Shown here one piece after another: positions 11,530 to 23,600 of a stretch of 64,000 bases of DNA. A program made the translations under genes and the position numbers. Where the stretch lies: contig SWDT01000001.1 in assembly GCA_009193035.1 (NCBI GenBank), positions 1,922,001 to 1,986,000 on the forward strand. Direction: 5' to 3'. The stretch comes from Halicephalobus mephisto. Lineage: Eukaryota; Nematoda; Chromadorea; Rhabditida; Panagrolaimidae. Each line of letters begins with the position of its first letter. Within the stretch, counting starts at the first letter, position 1. The notes below the pieces were generated by a model, which worked only from the letters and a program-made list of their open reading frames with translations, was not told where the DNA came from and did no database searches.

Positions 11530-12630
11530 GTAATCTGTAAAATATTAAATAAATAGATCAGTAAGGATTGGATGAAGCGATCCGTTCCAGGTCTCGATGA
11601 ATGATTCCATGCGAATGACATCTTTTGCCACGTTTGCCTTTCGAAAAAGAACGCATTGCCAGCTCGTCACAAAATAGGACTTTCAGACTAACAAGAGCAC
11701 AAAAGCTGGACAAACAAATTACAAACAATGAGTCATAACAACAGATATTCTAATAATCTACATATTTGTAACATGAACAAATGATAAAATATTTAACTCT
11801 ATAGTCTCTCAAATCGAAAATTTAAATTTAAAACCTAAAAATAATCCACCTAATTATGGGTCGAAATCGGATGCTGTTAACTTAATAGTCAAAGAAAAAG
11901 CGTAAAGAATTCTGATGATGTTTTATTTATGATAAAAGCATTATTCAACCTTAATCGTGAGCTCTTTTCCGAAATTGACGAATTGGTTAAATCATTGGTT
12001 AAACATCTAAGTTCAAAAAAGAAATATGAACCTAAGTGTCTTTGACGAATTAAAGATGAAACGATATCATTTAGATTATTGATGATTGACCGAAAAAGCG
12101 GTATTCCAGTTCACACTGAACGCAATAAGTCGTTTAAAGAAAATTCGGTCAAATCAAAGGAATTATAAAAATAGAACCATCCTTTTACTACACCTATTCA
12201 TTAAGAATTTGCTTTAAAGTATCTCATTTCCGTTACAGTACACTGTATATGCATAGAATGATGATTTCATATATGGATATCCTTAGAAAAGAAAGAAAAC
12301 TCACCAAGATGAGTCTCTCTTGTCACTCGTGTAAATCCCTGGATTCAACTTAATACACTTGCAGGATATTGAATCTAGGTTAACTGAGTAGATCAATCAG
12401 TCAGAAGGAACAATAAGAAAGAATAGTAAGTAATGGCAATGGTAAAGTCCACGACGAATCCATTGAGAAGAAAGACTTCAAGACGGTGTTTGTGGTTTTG
12501 GACCAAACGCCAAGAACAATGATTTGAATTCGTCCTAGTTTTGTCCACTTCGCGTCTACGTGTTGTCTGGCTGAGAATAACTCTCACTGGCTATTTCTTC
12601 ATCTTCGATCTCGTAAAGTGTCAAATCGCG
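11530..12630. other. Intergenic region between divergent GMPPB and SET8 genes
   Basis: About 1.1 kb, strongly AT-rich in the middle (11750-12300), no coding frame or RNA gene recognised. It must hold both promoters, since the genes diverge from it. Confidence 0.35.
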
Positions 12631-13387
12631 ATGACTCGCCTGGCAGATCCACCTGTAAAGATGACTACTAAAGTGTAATCCTTTCTGCTGTACGAACTTT
12701 GTATACGAATCGATTTCAGAGCATCCAAGGGGAAGCAGAAGAAAACTAAGAAGGATGTCGATTCGATGAAGTTAACTGATTTTTACCAAGTCCGCAGAAG
12801 TGCCCGGAAAACTGGCAAGGAAATCGAGGTTTGTGTTTTTACTTTCCATATATAATTATGCAAATTAAGGCCGAAGCAAGGCTAGACCTCCGTCGTCGCA
12901 TCGAGACTTGCGAAAACGAAATCGATCTCATTGTTGAAGACTTCGAAGCCAAAGGACGGGGGATTCGGGCTGGTAAATGCTTTAAGAAGAGCGAGTTTGT
13001 CTGCGAGTACAAAGGTAAGGTCTCATGGATAGTCCTAGTGGATTTTGTCGGATTGCAGGCGAGATTATATCATTCGTAAAAGCCCGCGAACGTGAAGCAA
13101 GATATTCCCAGGATCCTCAAGTTGGTTCATACATGTACTATTTCCAGTACAACAACGCCAAGTGGTGTGTGGATGCTACCAAAGAAACCTGCTACAAGGG
13201 CCGCTTGATCAACCACAGCTATTATTCACCAAACTTGAAAACCAAAGTCGTCGATTTCGGCGATAACTGCTTTTACCTTTGCTTATTTGCTTTACGGGAT
13301 ATTAAGGAGGGTGAAGAGTTGCTTTATGATTACGGAGATCGTTCCGAGGAATCTATCAAGGCTAACCCTTGGCTCATGACCACCTAA
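12631..13387 (+). CDS. set-1: SET8/PR-Set7/KMT5A histone H4 Lys20 monomethyltransferase
   Basis: Four exons (12631-12674, 12720-12828, 12870-13014, 13059-13387) give 208 aa. It starts with a short basic segment, then KLTDFYQVRRSARKTGKEIE, matching the SET8 N-flank, and a SET domain: GKGRG-like AKGRGIRAG, FVCEYKGE, SYMYYFQYNNAKWCVDAT, GRLINHS, and EELLYDYGDRS. The AdoMet-binding (NHS) and catalytic Tyr (YDYGD) motifs are intact. KMT5A monomethylates H4K20 in the nucleus, needed for chromosome condensation and, in C. elegans, dosage compensation. At 208 residues it is close to the small nematode SET-1 and lacks the long vertebrate N terminus. Confidence 0.97.
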
Positions 13388-13536
13388 ACATTCCACTAAT
13401 GTAATTTTTTGTTACCTCATATTTTTCTTATTATTGTCATTTTTTATAAGTTGTCCCATTTTTCGCAAATGATTTGGAATCTCACGAGTTATTGTACGTG
13501 TTACGAGTCATTGCTCTGTTTTTACTTGAGTTTGAC

Positions 13537-13552
13537 AATAAACGGTTTTCAG
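13537..13552 (+). promoter_or_regulatory. AATAAA directly followed by TTTTCAG: possible operon junction
   Basis: AATAAA at 13537-13542 lies 150 nt after the SET8 stop, and a strong acceptor TTTTCAG ends at 13552, 26 nt before the ATG of the next gene on the same strand. The poly(A) site of the upstream gene and a trans-splice acceptor for the downstream gene would coincide, as in spacerless nematode operons. The spliced-leader interpretation is inference. Confidence 0.45.
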
Positions 13553-13577
13553 GGTGATAGTGGATGGCCATAACATT

Positions 13578-14668
<1,091 letters not shown>

Positions 14669-14755
14669 GCTTTTCACCTCTGAGATGGATGCTTAACTCA
14701 TGCATTGTGAGGACTTAATATTTATTGTTGACTAATTTACAAGTTATAAGAGCTT

Positions 14756-15253
14756 TCATATGAATGGTAGGGTTACCGTTGCCTTTGATTCTCTTTTCCG
14801 AGGTATTATCGACGACTTTGACCGACCGCCTTTCTTCAGTTTTGGGAGAGATTTGGAATAAGGGAATTCTGCTTGAAACACCTTTTGTAACTGAAATCGA
14901 TATATGAATAGGCTTATTTTAAAAATTCTTACGTCAGGGAGGATGTAGTTGAGGACAATCCTCCGAGCAATCATCATCCTGGTCCCCAGAGTAGCCTCAT
15001 CGTGAGTAGAGGATAGTCGCTTTATCGGTATCTTTGTCCCTTTGACAACCAAACTGGGAAATTGTTTTTCCCAAAGCTCCAACTCCTCTAGAAGCTGAGG
15101 GTTTCCTTCGGCTGCTTGGACAGCTAACTCATATTCTCCAGAACAAAGTAGTCTCAGTCGTCCTCCGGCACTGGTGTCGCAGACATCCACGACCCTGGAA
15201 GTGTCATCTCCTAAATAAGATGAACTCCACTGGTCTTCAGCGGTGTTGGTCAT
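14756..15253 (-). CDS. Small unrecognised protein (151 aa)
   Basis: Two exons (15253-14933 and 14890-14756) join in frame across a 42-nt GT..AG intron. The protein is acidic in its first half, with a Glu/Leu-rich helix (ELAVQAAEGNPQLLEELELW), and basic at the end (KLKKGGRSKSSIIPRKRESK). No signal peptide or TM segment is seen. I do not recognise the family. It lies tail-to-tail with the DNAJC25-like gene, about 90 nt between stops, and its ATG is 170 nt from the end of the adenylate-kinase-like gene on the same strand, so it could be the second gene of a pair. Confidence 0.65.
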   Translation of the reverse strand: MTNTAEDQWSSSYLGDDTSRVVDVCDTSAGGRLRLLCSGEYELAVQAAEGNPQLLEELELWEKQFPSLVVKGTKIPIKRLSSTHDEATLGTRMMIARRIVLNYILPDVRIFKISLFIYRFQLQKVFQAEFPYSKSLPKLKKGGRSKSSIIPRKRESKATVTLPFI

Positions 15254-15422
15254 GGTTCTTTAAGGTTAGGAATTGACTAGTTAGAAAACTATTTCGTAAC
15301 CATGACAACCAGAATGTTTTTCTCGAGAAGAAATTTAGGATTTATTTTCACTTAAATTGAGATGACAGTATTTTTCGGTAAATAATCGAAGCTACCGCCC
15401 GCCGGAATCAATGACAGTTGAT

Positions 15423-18400
15423 TCAGAAGGTGGGCTGAGGAGCAATCGCACTCTGACGTTTCTGATGTGAAGAACTTCCAAAATGAGTTGTCAATGTGAT
15501 TGTTGGGGATTTCTGCTGCTTGGATAGGTTCTGTTCTGACTTATTCTTCCTCTTGGTGTAGTCTCTGTGGTGACGACCCCCGGATTTGTGGTTTTCGACG
15601 TTATTTTCCTCAGATTTCTTAACAATCATGGAACTCGATCTGGGTCTCTCCACGACTATTGAATCAGGGGAAGGAGGAGTTTGAACAGACATCCAAGAAG
15701 CAGCACTCAGAAAGTTATTCGTATTCGAGGATGGAAGGGTTGGTTTCGTGGGGTGGGGGGTCATGACTCTTTTTACTCCTCTATGTGAATCAACGTTAGT
15801 TTCTTCATTGCCTTCATTTTGGCGTGCGGTAGCTAATTGTCAGCCTGCAGCATAAGGGTCTGGAGTGGTACTCAGTCGAGAGGCGGCTCGGGAATTACTC
15901 TCACTCAGAGTCAGTTTCTCTCCGAAGATGTACCCTATCTTGTTGCAGACAGCCGGATCCATAGATTGAGGGAATAAGCAGAGTTCCCCTGTCGTTGTCG
16001 AGATTGATCTGAATCCCATCTTGCAGCTGAAAAATACATTAGAAATTAGTTTTCTAACAACTTCTATTTCTCTCTGAACATGAATTCCCAGAACTTTCTA
16101 AAACTTTAGATCTCAGATATTCAAATTTTTCACTGAATTATGGGAAATTCTCAAAGGTTCTAGAAGTGCTGGATTTTTGAAAATCCTAAATCTTTATGGA
16201 AGTTCCCTTAATCGAATTAACTTAATTCCTCTTTCCATTTTTAAAATTACTTGAAATGTATCTAGATAGGATATCAAATTGTTTCCGTTGATGTCAGCAG
16301 CTTCTTTCGCACATCTTAGTTCACTGAAACCTACGTGACTACTAGTTATTACTACGTAAAGTTTTAAAAATAACTCGCACTGACTTTGAATCTCGTGAAA
16401 AGAAATAACTGCTCTAATTAGTGTGTAGAGAATAAATGGTCTTTTAAAACTCATTATTGAAAATAATCTGTATTTTCTGACGTTCTACATTTTAGAGGCA
16501 GAAATGAATGAACACTAATATGATAATGAATTTACTCATTTGCCGTTATCTTTCCTAAGACTCAAGAATATAATTTATTTTTCACTTTTTATGCGCATTT
16601 TTGAATTAATTCTTGGAATTCTTTATGGAAATGAAAAAGTTTATCCAGAAGAATGAGTCCTTAATTGATTTTTCACTTTTTGCTCTTGACAGTGTCGAAA
16701 CCGTATCTCAAGACCTGTTTGAAGGACAGATGAAGCGAACTATTGTTTTTAACAATAATTGTTCTTAATAATAGATATTAAGAACTTACCGCTTAGCAGG
16801 TATCCTCGGCTCCCGATTCCTTATAAAGTAGTCGAGATACGTGTATTTGTTCTCCAGGAAGTTTATCCGTTTCGTCAACGGATAGTCTGTAGCATTCAAG
16901 CAGTTTAGCACAATCAGGTAATTCTCGTTCTGCTGGGCTGTCCTGTAGATGAATTTCCGTACTGCTCGAATCTGTTGGCTCTGAAATAATCATCTTTATT
17001 AAAAATCTAATTATACTAATTGATTCTCACTAGAGTCTCTTCCTTGTCGTAGCAGATGTCGCTGAGATAAACCTTCCGAAGCCGATAATAATTCAAATCA
17101 ATGTCCGCAGCTTGTTTATCCCGCATCACAAACAAGACAACTCTTATGAAATCATTATTTCTCGCAAAACCGAAATCTGTCAAGGTTTTTCTTACTGCAT
17201 TCAGGATTTCTGGATTATGTGGTTTCTTGAGATCAAATCTGACTACCCGTTTTGTTTTGGCAAAGTACTTCAGAAATGGCCGAGCACAGTTGTGGTAATT
17301 TGTTATTCTTTTCTAAAATTGGACATTTGGACTTGGGGAATAAAAAGTAAAACTGACTTCTAATCTGCCTTTGTCGGCTTCATCTATCCCTCTCACAAAG
17401 GCCGTCAATTCTGGGCTTAGTTCTTTGGTATCCAATTCGTTTTTGATAGGTTCTGACCCATCTTGTTTCGATTCGTAGAGCTCTTCCTCGCCCGAGACAA
17501 ACAACTCCATGGCACAGAAGATATGATGCTGTAAGAAAAATTAATTACTTTCACTCAAATACGATAATTACTCGGTTTTCAAAGTGTTCTAATTTCTTCT
17601 CAATGTCCTCATTCCTGTAAGTCTCGGATTTAAGTATAGAGGTTAGTTCTGGCACAATATCGATGATGAATCTTTGATTCGTGGAAGTGGACAATTTGGC
17701 GCCAATCATGCTGAGGATCCACTCAAGGGTAAGAACACCGGAATCCCGCTGAATTAACTAAAGTGATTAAATCTGATTAACAAGATAGTTACTCTGAGTA
17801 ATTCTTGGATCTCGACAATGCTGCTGACCGTATTTGCGACTTTGTTTGGCAAGTAGGAGAAGACTATATCCTCGACGTTGATGAGAGTAAAGTCGAATTC
17901 ATGAGCCAGTTCCTGAGTCAGTACACCTTTCTGACTTCCAGGACCTCCTGAAAAGTATGTCATTATGGATACAGTAGAAAAACATAAAAAGAAAAATATA
18001 ATAAGCCACAGATGAGACAAGAGCTCAGGGAAAGCGAGGATTTAAATTGACGTAACCGATGTAAATCACTTTGGAGCGGCTTGAAGACGTCACACATAGA
18101 TGCCAGGATTAGTCCTCCAGTAAGAAAGAAATTTCCAAAGTGGGTCATTAGTCGTCTCCTTTTAGCGGGGCCTTCCGGGAGGAAAGGCAAAAAGGATTTA
18201 TCCAAAATCTGGGCAAGGAATTTTGAGCTTCTTTGTTTTTCGAAGGAAATTAAAAAATAAACCTACCGAAAACAAATATTACAGTGTGCATGAAATCTGG
18301 TTCTGAAGCGACTCCACTTCCTATCGAGACCGCAACCTGTGGATTCGGGATAAGGACCATTGCTTCGATCCTATCTTCTTCGAGGTCCCGAAATTCCCTG

Positions 18401-18453
18401 GATCCCTCGTTGGATCTGTCATCGTGGCTTCGCTTGCTCGGGGTGCATCCCAT
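15423..18453 (-). CDS. Degenerate adenylate-kinase-like P-loop protein with N-terminal acylation motif
   Basis: Seven exons (18453-18267, 17947-17793, 17748-17572, 17528-17358, 17322/17312-17031, 16980-16790, 16026-15423) give about 575 aa if a 39-nt in-frame intron (15871-15833) is removed. The start MGCTPSK has Gly2 and Cys3, a classic myristoylation plus palmitoylation signal. Residues about 55-70 read TVIFVFGGPGSQKGVLTQEL, an adenylate-kinase P-loop in which the usual GKGT is QKGV. Later KRITNYHNCARPFLKYFAKT resembles the AK region that holds the LID arginines, but the full set is not obvious. The last 150 residues are Ser/Lys-rich and low complexity. Likely a membrane-tethered, possibly non-catalytic nucleotide-binding protein. 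The penultimate intron is 763 nt. Catalytic status is inference. Confidence 0.78.
17948..18266 (-). other. Intron 1 of the AK-like gene carrying an open coding-like frame
   Basis: The 319-nt first intron contains an open frame that starts LDKSFLPFLPEGPAKRRR and continues hydrophobic (GNFFLTGGLILASMC). It would need a weak donor (TTAC/GTCAAT) to join exon 2 in frame. Skipping it restores a textbook P-loop at the exon 1/exon 2 junction, so I treat it as intronic. It could be an alternative exon. Confidence 0.25.
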
Positions 18454-19523
18454 TTGAAAAAGGAACAATAGTTCCTGTGAGGAACTCCAGAGGCACAGCG
18501 GCGAGTCAACGAAGCAAACCAATTTTGATCCAGTTCTCTGATTATTCTCTGGCAGTAACAGAAGAGCCTTCAGATGGGTAAATTAGGCTATGTGACGGAG
18601 CGATGGTGGCAGATGACACTCCTGAAGATGAAGAGCAGAATAAAAAAGAAGCTAAGGAACTGCAGCAAACATTGAGGAATGCAAAAGCCAAGGGCTGCGC
18701 AAAATTAAAGAGGCCAGCCAATCTCTCCTTCTGGATTTAGAAACGCCTTGCCTTCTTTGGTCACCTCATCCCCTTACAATCCGGCTTCAGACATATTTGG
18801 GGATGAAGGTGTAAGTTGGCATCTAATTTAAAGGAAGTCTTGTGTAAAAAATGTTAAAAATTGCAGTCAAGAAGTGAGAAAAAACAAAGCTCACTAGAAC
18901 ACTTAAGCGTGTGTAAATGAAGGTAATTATCTCGAGAGTAATAACAGGGAGCAGATACACAAACTCCAAGGAGATTTAAAGGACTTCATTGAAGCAATTA
19001 AAATATAAAATTTATAAGTTCAACCTGGTGACGACGGCAGAGGAAATTATAAAGAGAGAAATATTACTCTTCTTCTCATTTTATTTATTCAGAAAATATG
19101 GATGAAAACCACACGGGGCAGAAGCCCTATAGGTAAGAGGAAACGAGCTTTTAACTGTATCCCAGCCAACGACTAAGGCCGTCGTTAGTCTTGCCATCGT
19201 TATTTACCGAGTGAACACGAAAACCAAGGAAGAAATTAATGAAAAGCGGCTAAATTGGCAATTGAATACCAGGTAAGGATGAAAGTTTAGGATCGATGAC
19301 GTCATATTTGCAATTTTGGAGACATTATTGGTGCAAATTCAGGACATCAATGGTGTGATGTCCTCGTCACATTTTCAATTCAAAAAACTGCAGTCGAAAT
19401 TTCATAATCAGAAAATTATGTAAAACTTTCACAAAACATCTTAATTGAGAGATTTTGCTGAATGTTGACGACAACAATAACAAAATTTACTAAAACAAGC
19501 CTAAATGGAGTAAATCTGCAATT
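18454..19523. other. Intergenic region with short coding-like fragments
   Basis: About 1.07 kb. On the + strand there are several short protein-like pieces without a consistent join: a 44-codon frame from ATG 18603 (MVADDTPEDEEQNKKEAKEL...), a frame-shifted continuation reading PISPSGFRNALPSLVTSS that ends before GTGTAAG near 18810, and a block near 19160-19272 (INEKRLNWQLNTR) ending at GTAAGG. They could be short exons of an unrecognised gene or relics. Function cannot be assigned. Confidence 0.25.
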
Positions 19524-20283
19524 TCATAACCTAAGTAAAGCTACAGAACAAGCTCCAAAAAAGACACTAGCGGTGATGAAGGCAAGTTCTCGGTATGAAG
19601 GGAAGGAATTGACTTCCAAGTGAATTTCGGTGGGATGATCTAGCTTCTTCTGAGCCTCGATAATTCGCAACTCCAACGCTTGTTCTCCATCTGAGAAATG
19701 AAACCTCACATCCGGTTTTTGAGAAAACATTTGCCCGGAGATTGACTTCTGAAAAGACCAGGCGTGATCAAAAACCATAAAAAACGACTCACGTTCTGCA
19801 ACATTGACTGCCGAATGTCATCTAGAGATTTGAAACTGGTCGACAGCGGTCTCGGGGTAGTGGCTGGATCCCCGAGGAAACCATCGCACACCTGGAAGTT
19901 TGGATGGAAGACAATGGACTTGACCTGGAAGTGGAATATTAATCAAAATATGAACAAGACAAACCAACTTTCCCAGTAAGAAGGTATTGCTCTTCGAATT
20001 CTTCGAAACTGATAGGAGGGATTAGTTGGTTCATACTGCGATATTCTGATCGACGACGCCAGAGAAGAATGGCATGAGATCCAAAGTACATCATCGTAAT
20101 ACCACCAAATAAAGCATATTTCTTTCTTTTGTTTACTGAAAACAAACAGGTCTTAGTGAAACACAACAACAACTTACTCGTCCCTTCTTTAGGTGAGAAT
20201 GCTTCTCCCATTCCACGGATATTTAATTTGGTCCATGATTTAGTCGAAGAAGAGAGATTCTGTAACAAACGGAACCTGAACAT
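19524..20283 (-). CDS. Stand-alone FtsH_ext / paraplegin N-terminal-domain protein
   Basis: Four exons (20283-20178, 20135-19969, 19924-19793, 19748-19524) give 209 aa. The layout is that of the N-terminal part of mitochondrial AAA proteases: a basic Ser-rich presequence (MFRFRLLQNLSSSTKSWTK), a first TM near residues 40-56 (YALFGGITMMYFGSHAILLW), then ISFEEFEEQYLLTGKVKSIV, the classic start of the FtsH_ext fold, and a second TM near the end (ELAFITASVFFGACSVALLRL region). The AAA+ ATPase and M41 protease domains are absent: a stop follows the second TM directly and no AAA exon lies in the next 1 kb. Likely an inner-membrane protein with an intermembrane-space domain. Cofactor or decoy for m-AAA protease is speculation. 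Confidence 0.7.
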
Positions 20284-20674
20284 GATTTAAAAAGTAAAAA
20301 AAATTAGAAGAGATGAAGAAAGTTTTTTGGCGTCTCGCGCACTAGACCAAAGCCCTGAAGGTAAGTTCTATTGTCGCATCGATTTCATTCTCTTCTCTTC
20401 CACTCGATGGTGTCGCTACTAATCTAGTTTATGGACTGTTTTGTGGACTGCTTCTTTGTGTTCTAAACAGTCGAGTGTTATTGATCGTGTTTTGCTGTGT
20501 CTACGAATTTTGATTTTATTGACACTCATCAACGTGGAATCATTTTTTACAATCTTTCAGGATATCTATTGATGGAGAACTTATGAGAAGGTCGAGAAAC
20601 ACGAAGAGTAATAACGAGCGTGAGTCAACTTATTGAACTAACCCAGGTCATCCAGAACTTCAGTAAAGTCAAAA
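20284..20674. other. Bidirectional promoter region
   Basis: A 391-nt gap between the divergent FtsH_ext-protein and SLC41 genes. A CTTTCAG acceptor near 20562 suggests a non-coding first exon for SLC41. No coding content seen. Confidence 0.35.
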
Positions 20675-23600
20675 ATGGAAGGTCCCGGAGATTTGGAATT
20701 CAAGCAGGAAACTCAGCTGTCTTCCAATCCTGGTGACTATGGTTCACTTCCCAAGGATGGTGTTATATCAACCAGGAACTTGGAACAAGACACATCGAGA
20801 TTAGCAATGGATACACTTATGCCAGCTGAATCTTCTTATGTATTGTTCTTCCAAGTGAGTTTCTCGTTAATGTCCGAATGTTTCATATAGAAATTTAGGT
20901 TCTATTCCCTTTTATGATAGCGGGTTTTGGTATGGTACTTGCCGGAATTGTGTTAGATGTAGTACAACATTGGGATTTATTCCAACAAGTTCCAGAGGCG
21001 TTCATACTTGTTCCAGCCTTGCTCGGATTGAAGGGCAATCTGGAAATGACGTTGGCCTCCCGTCTCTCTACTCAAGCTAATATGGGAAGAATGGATTCTA
21101 AAGAGCAGCTGGTTACTGTGGTTATATCCAATATTGCTCTCATTCAAGTTCAAGCGATCGTTGTTACTTTTCTGGCTTCTGGATTTGCTATGGTCCTTGC
21201 CTGGATTCCACGTGGTGAAGTTGACTGGGGACATGCTAGTCTTCTGTGTGCCAGCAGCTTGACAACAGCTTCATTGGCTTCTTTCATTCTCAGTGGAATA
21301 ATGATCATTGTCGTCTTAGTATCGAGAAAATACAATGTCAATCCTGACAATATTGCTACCCCAATTGCTGCTTCTCTAGGTATGTTTCTAATACAAACGC
21401 CTTACTTTATTTCCTACTTTCTAGGTGATCTAACAACCTTGACAGTCCTCGCTTCATTTGGGTCTATGTTTTTACACGCTCACTTGATGGATTCTTGGAT
21501 GAACGTTATGGTTATTCTCGCCTTTGTCTTGGTGATTCCAATCTGGGGAATAGCAGCATGTCGAGATGGGTGTACTAGATCAGTTCTTGAAAATGGATGG
21601 TCTCCAATTGTATTCAGTATGCTTCTGAGTAGCGGCGGTGGATTTGTTTTGGAGAAAGCGATGAAGAATTTTAAGCAAATGGCGCTCTTCCAGCCCGTCA
21701 TCAACGGAGTCGGTGGTAACCTGGCTGCCGTTCATGCTAGTCGGCTATCGACGTTTTTCCACAAGAATGCTGATCCGGGTTTACTACCTAATGGGTGGAC
21801 TATTCGTCGGTTTGGAGCTTTCAAACGAGCTTTCTTGAGTAGCGACTGGGATGCTAGATCTGCTCGGGTCTTGTTATTCCTCGTTGTTCCAGGTCATATC
21901 ATTTTCAATTGGTTAATTGCCTTACTGCACACGGGTGAAAATCCTCCTTCAAGTGCACTATTTACAAGCCTTTATTTAACAGCAGCATTAATTCAGGTTA
22001 GTTTATTTTCATCAGAAATTATATGAAACAACATCTTCAATTTTAACTTTGATCATTTGATTCAAGATCTTCTGCATTCTTGTTGATGCAGCAATCACTG
22101 AATACTCTTTGCTGAAATTACGAACTGCCCGATCAAACATTACCACCGTTTCTATGTTTTCTTTCCTGGATTTTACCGACGCAAAAGCGATATTGTATCT
22201 ATCTAGGTTATCAAAAAACAAGTCTTTGATGTCATCAAACTACAAAAAACCATGTCAATTGAAATATCACTATTGTCTTACCTCATCGTTCTCTCTCGCT
22301 GTCATTTGCAACCATAGTGCACAGATTGAAGCTCCCATTAGGTACTTTAAAGTTTCAATGAGGATCTGATCTTCTTCTAAACATGGTTGTTGTTTAACTT
22401 CTGTTGTGATGTTTTCTGGGTAATGTGGGATTAGATTATCTCAATTGTTAACTTGGACTTACCGAAAAGCTTATAATCACTGGGTTTCTTTCGTATCACA
22501 TTATTGTTGGAATCACAGAGGGTAGCTGATTTAGACAAATTGATTTTCATGATTATGTCAAACATATCTGAACATTCTGATCGCAAGTCGTCAATAACTG
22601 ATGTCCATAATTCATCGATGACGAATTTGGAACCCGTATCATCGATCTGAAATTGTTTAGAATTGAATTAAATTCAGGGATGATGGCTGACTCACCTGTT
22701 TAACGGCAGTTGTGATTTTATTGTAAAATTCATACGTGTATTTAATTTTTTTCCTCGTAATGTCATGTAATAACCATGATTCCTGGACATTGAGTCGACC
22801 ATTGGTGGCAATAATTAACTGGCAAAATGTTTCTATAGCATCATGTAACCTCGTTTTTTTGAATTGTTTTTTCGCTGTTTTGTAGAGAAGTTGTCTTAAA
22901 AATGTGTCTTCCTTGGGATTTTGCAGATTATTGCTCTGGAGGAAGTTATTGTAGTTTTGGAGGTATTCCATACAGTTTTTGAATTTTTCGGTAATAAGTG
23001 CATTTTTGAGTCTGCATTCTTCAAGCTGCTGCTCTAATTTGGCACGACCATTTGCGTTCACTTTATTGCTCGTAAAATTGCCATTTTCATGTGGTATTTG
23101 ATATTTCATGAAATTACATTCTTTAATGCATTGATGAATTTCTTTCTGAAACCAGAATTCCTTAATGAAAACAAATAATAACACTTACCATATGCTCACT
23201 TTCAATCTTCGTAATGTTTTGCCTGAGTCTATCTAAGATGGAAGTCATGTGTGTTTTCATTGACGTCAACTCGGTTTGATGTTGACTGTATTCATCTGTC
23301 TCGTTTGTACTAATGAGCTCCAAGTTGATGGTACCTGTGGGGTCAGGGATTGAACCAGATCCGTTATTAGTGTGGTTTAGTAGCCAACATTTATCATCCT
23401 CAACGTCAATTCTAGTCCCTCGATAGCTTTGTCGTTGAATAATCTTACGGTAGCATTTACGGAATTTTGTAGATTTCCCACCCATCTGAAAAGCTAGGAA
23501 TTTAAAAGTAATAATTTTAATAACGCTGTCTATCTGAAAACAGTAAATAATGACTATTAATTAAACTGCTTGGATATTTAATTGCTCATACTCTAGAGAG

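Noticed and set aside
19135..19160. HTGQKPY-like zinc-finger linker near 19110-19130
   Set aside because: Only a few residues before a stop, with no Cys/His pairs around it; chance similarity.
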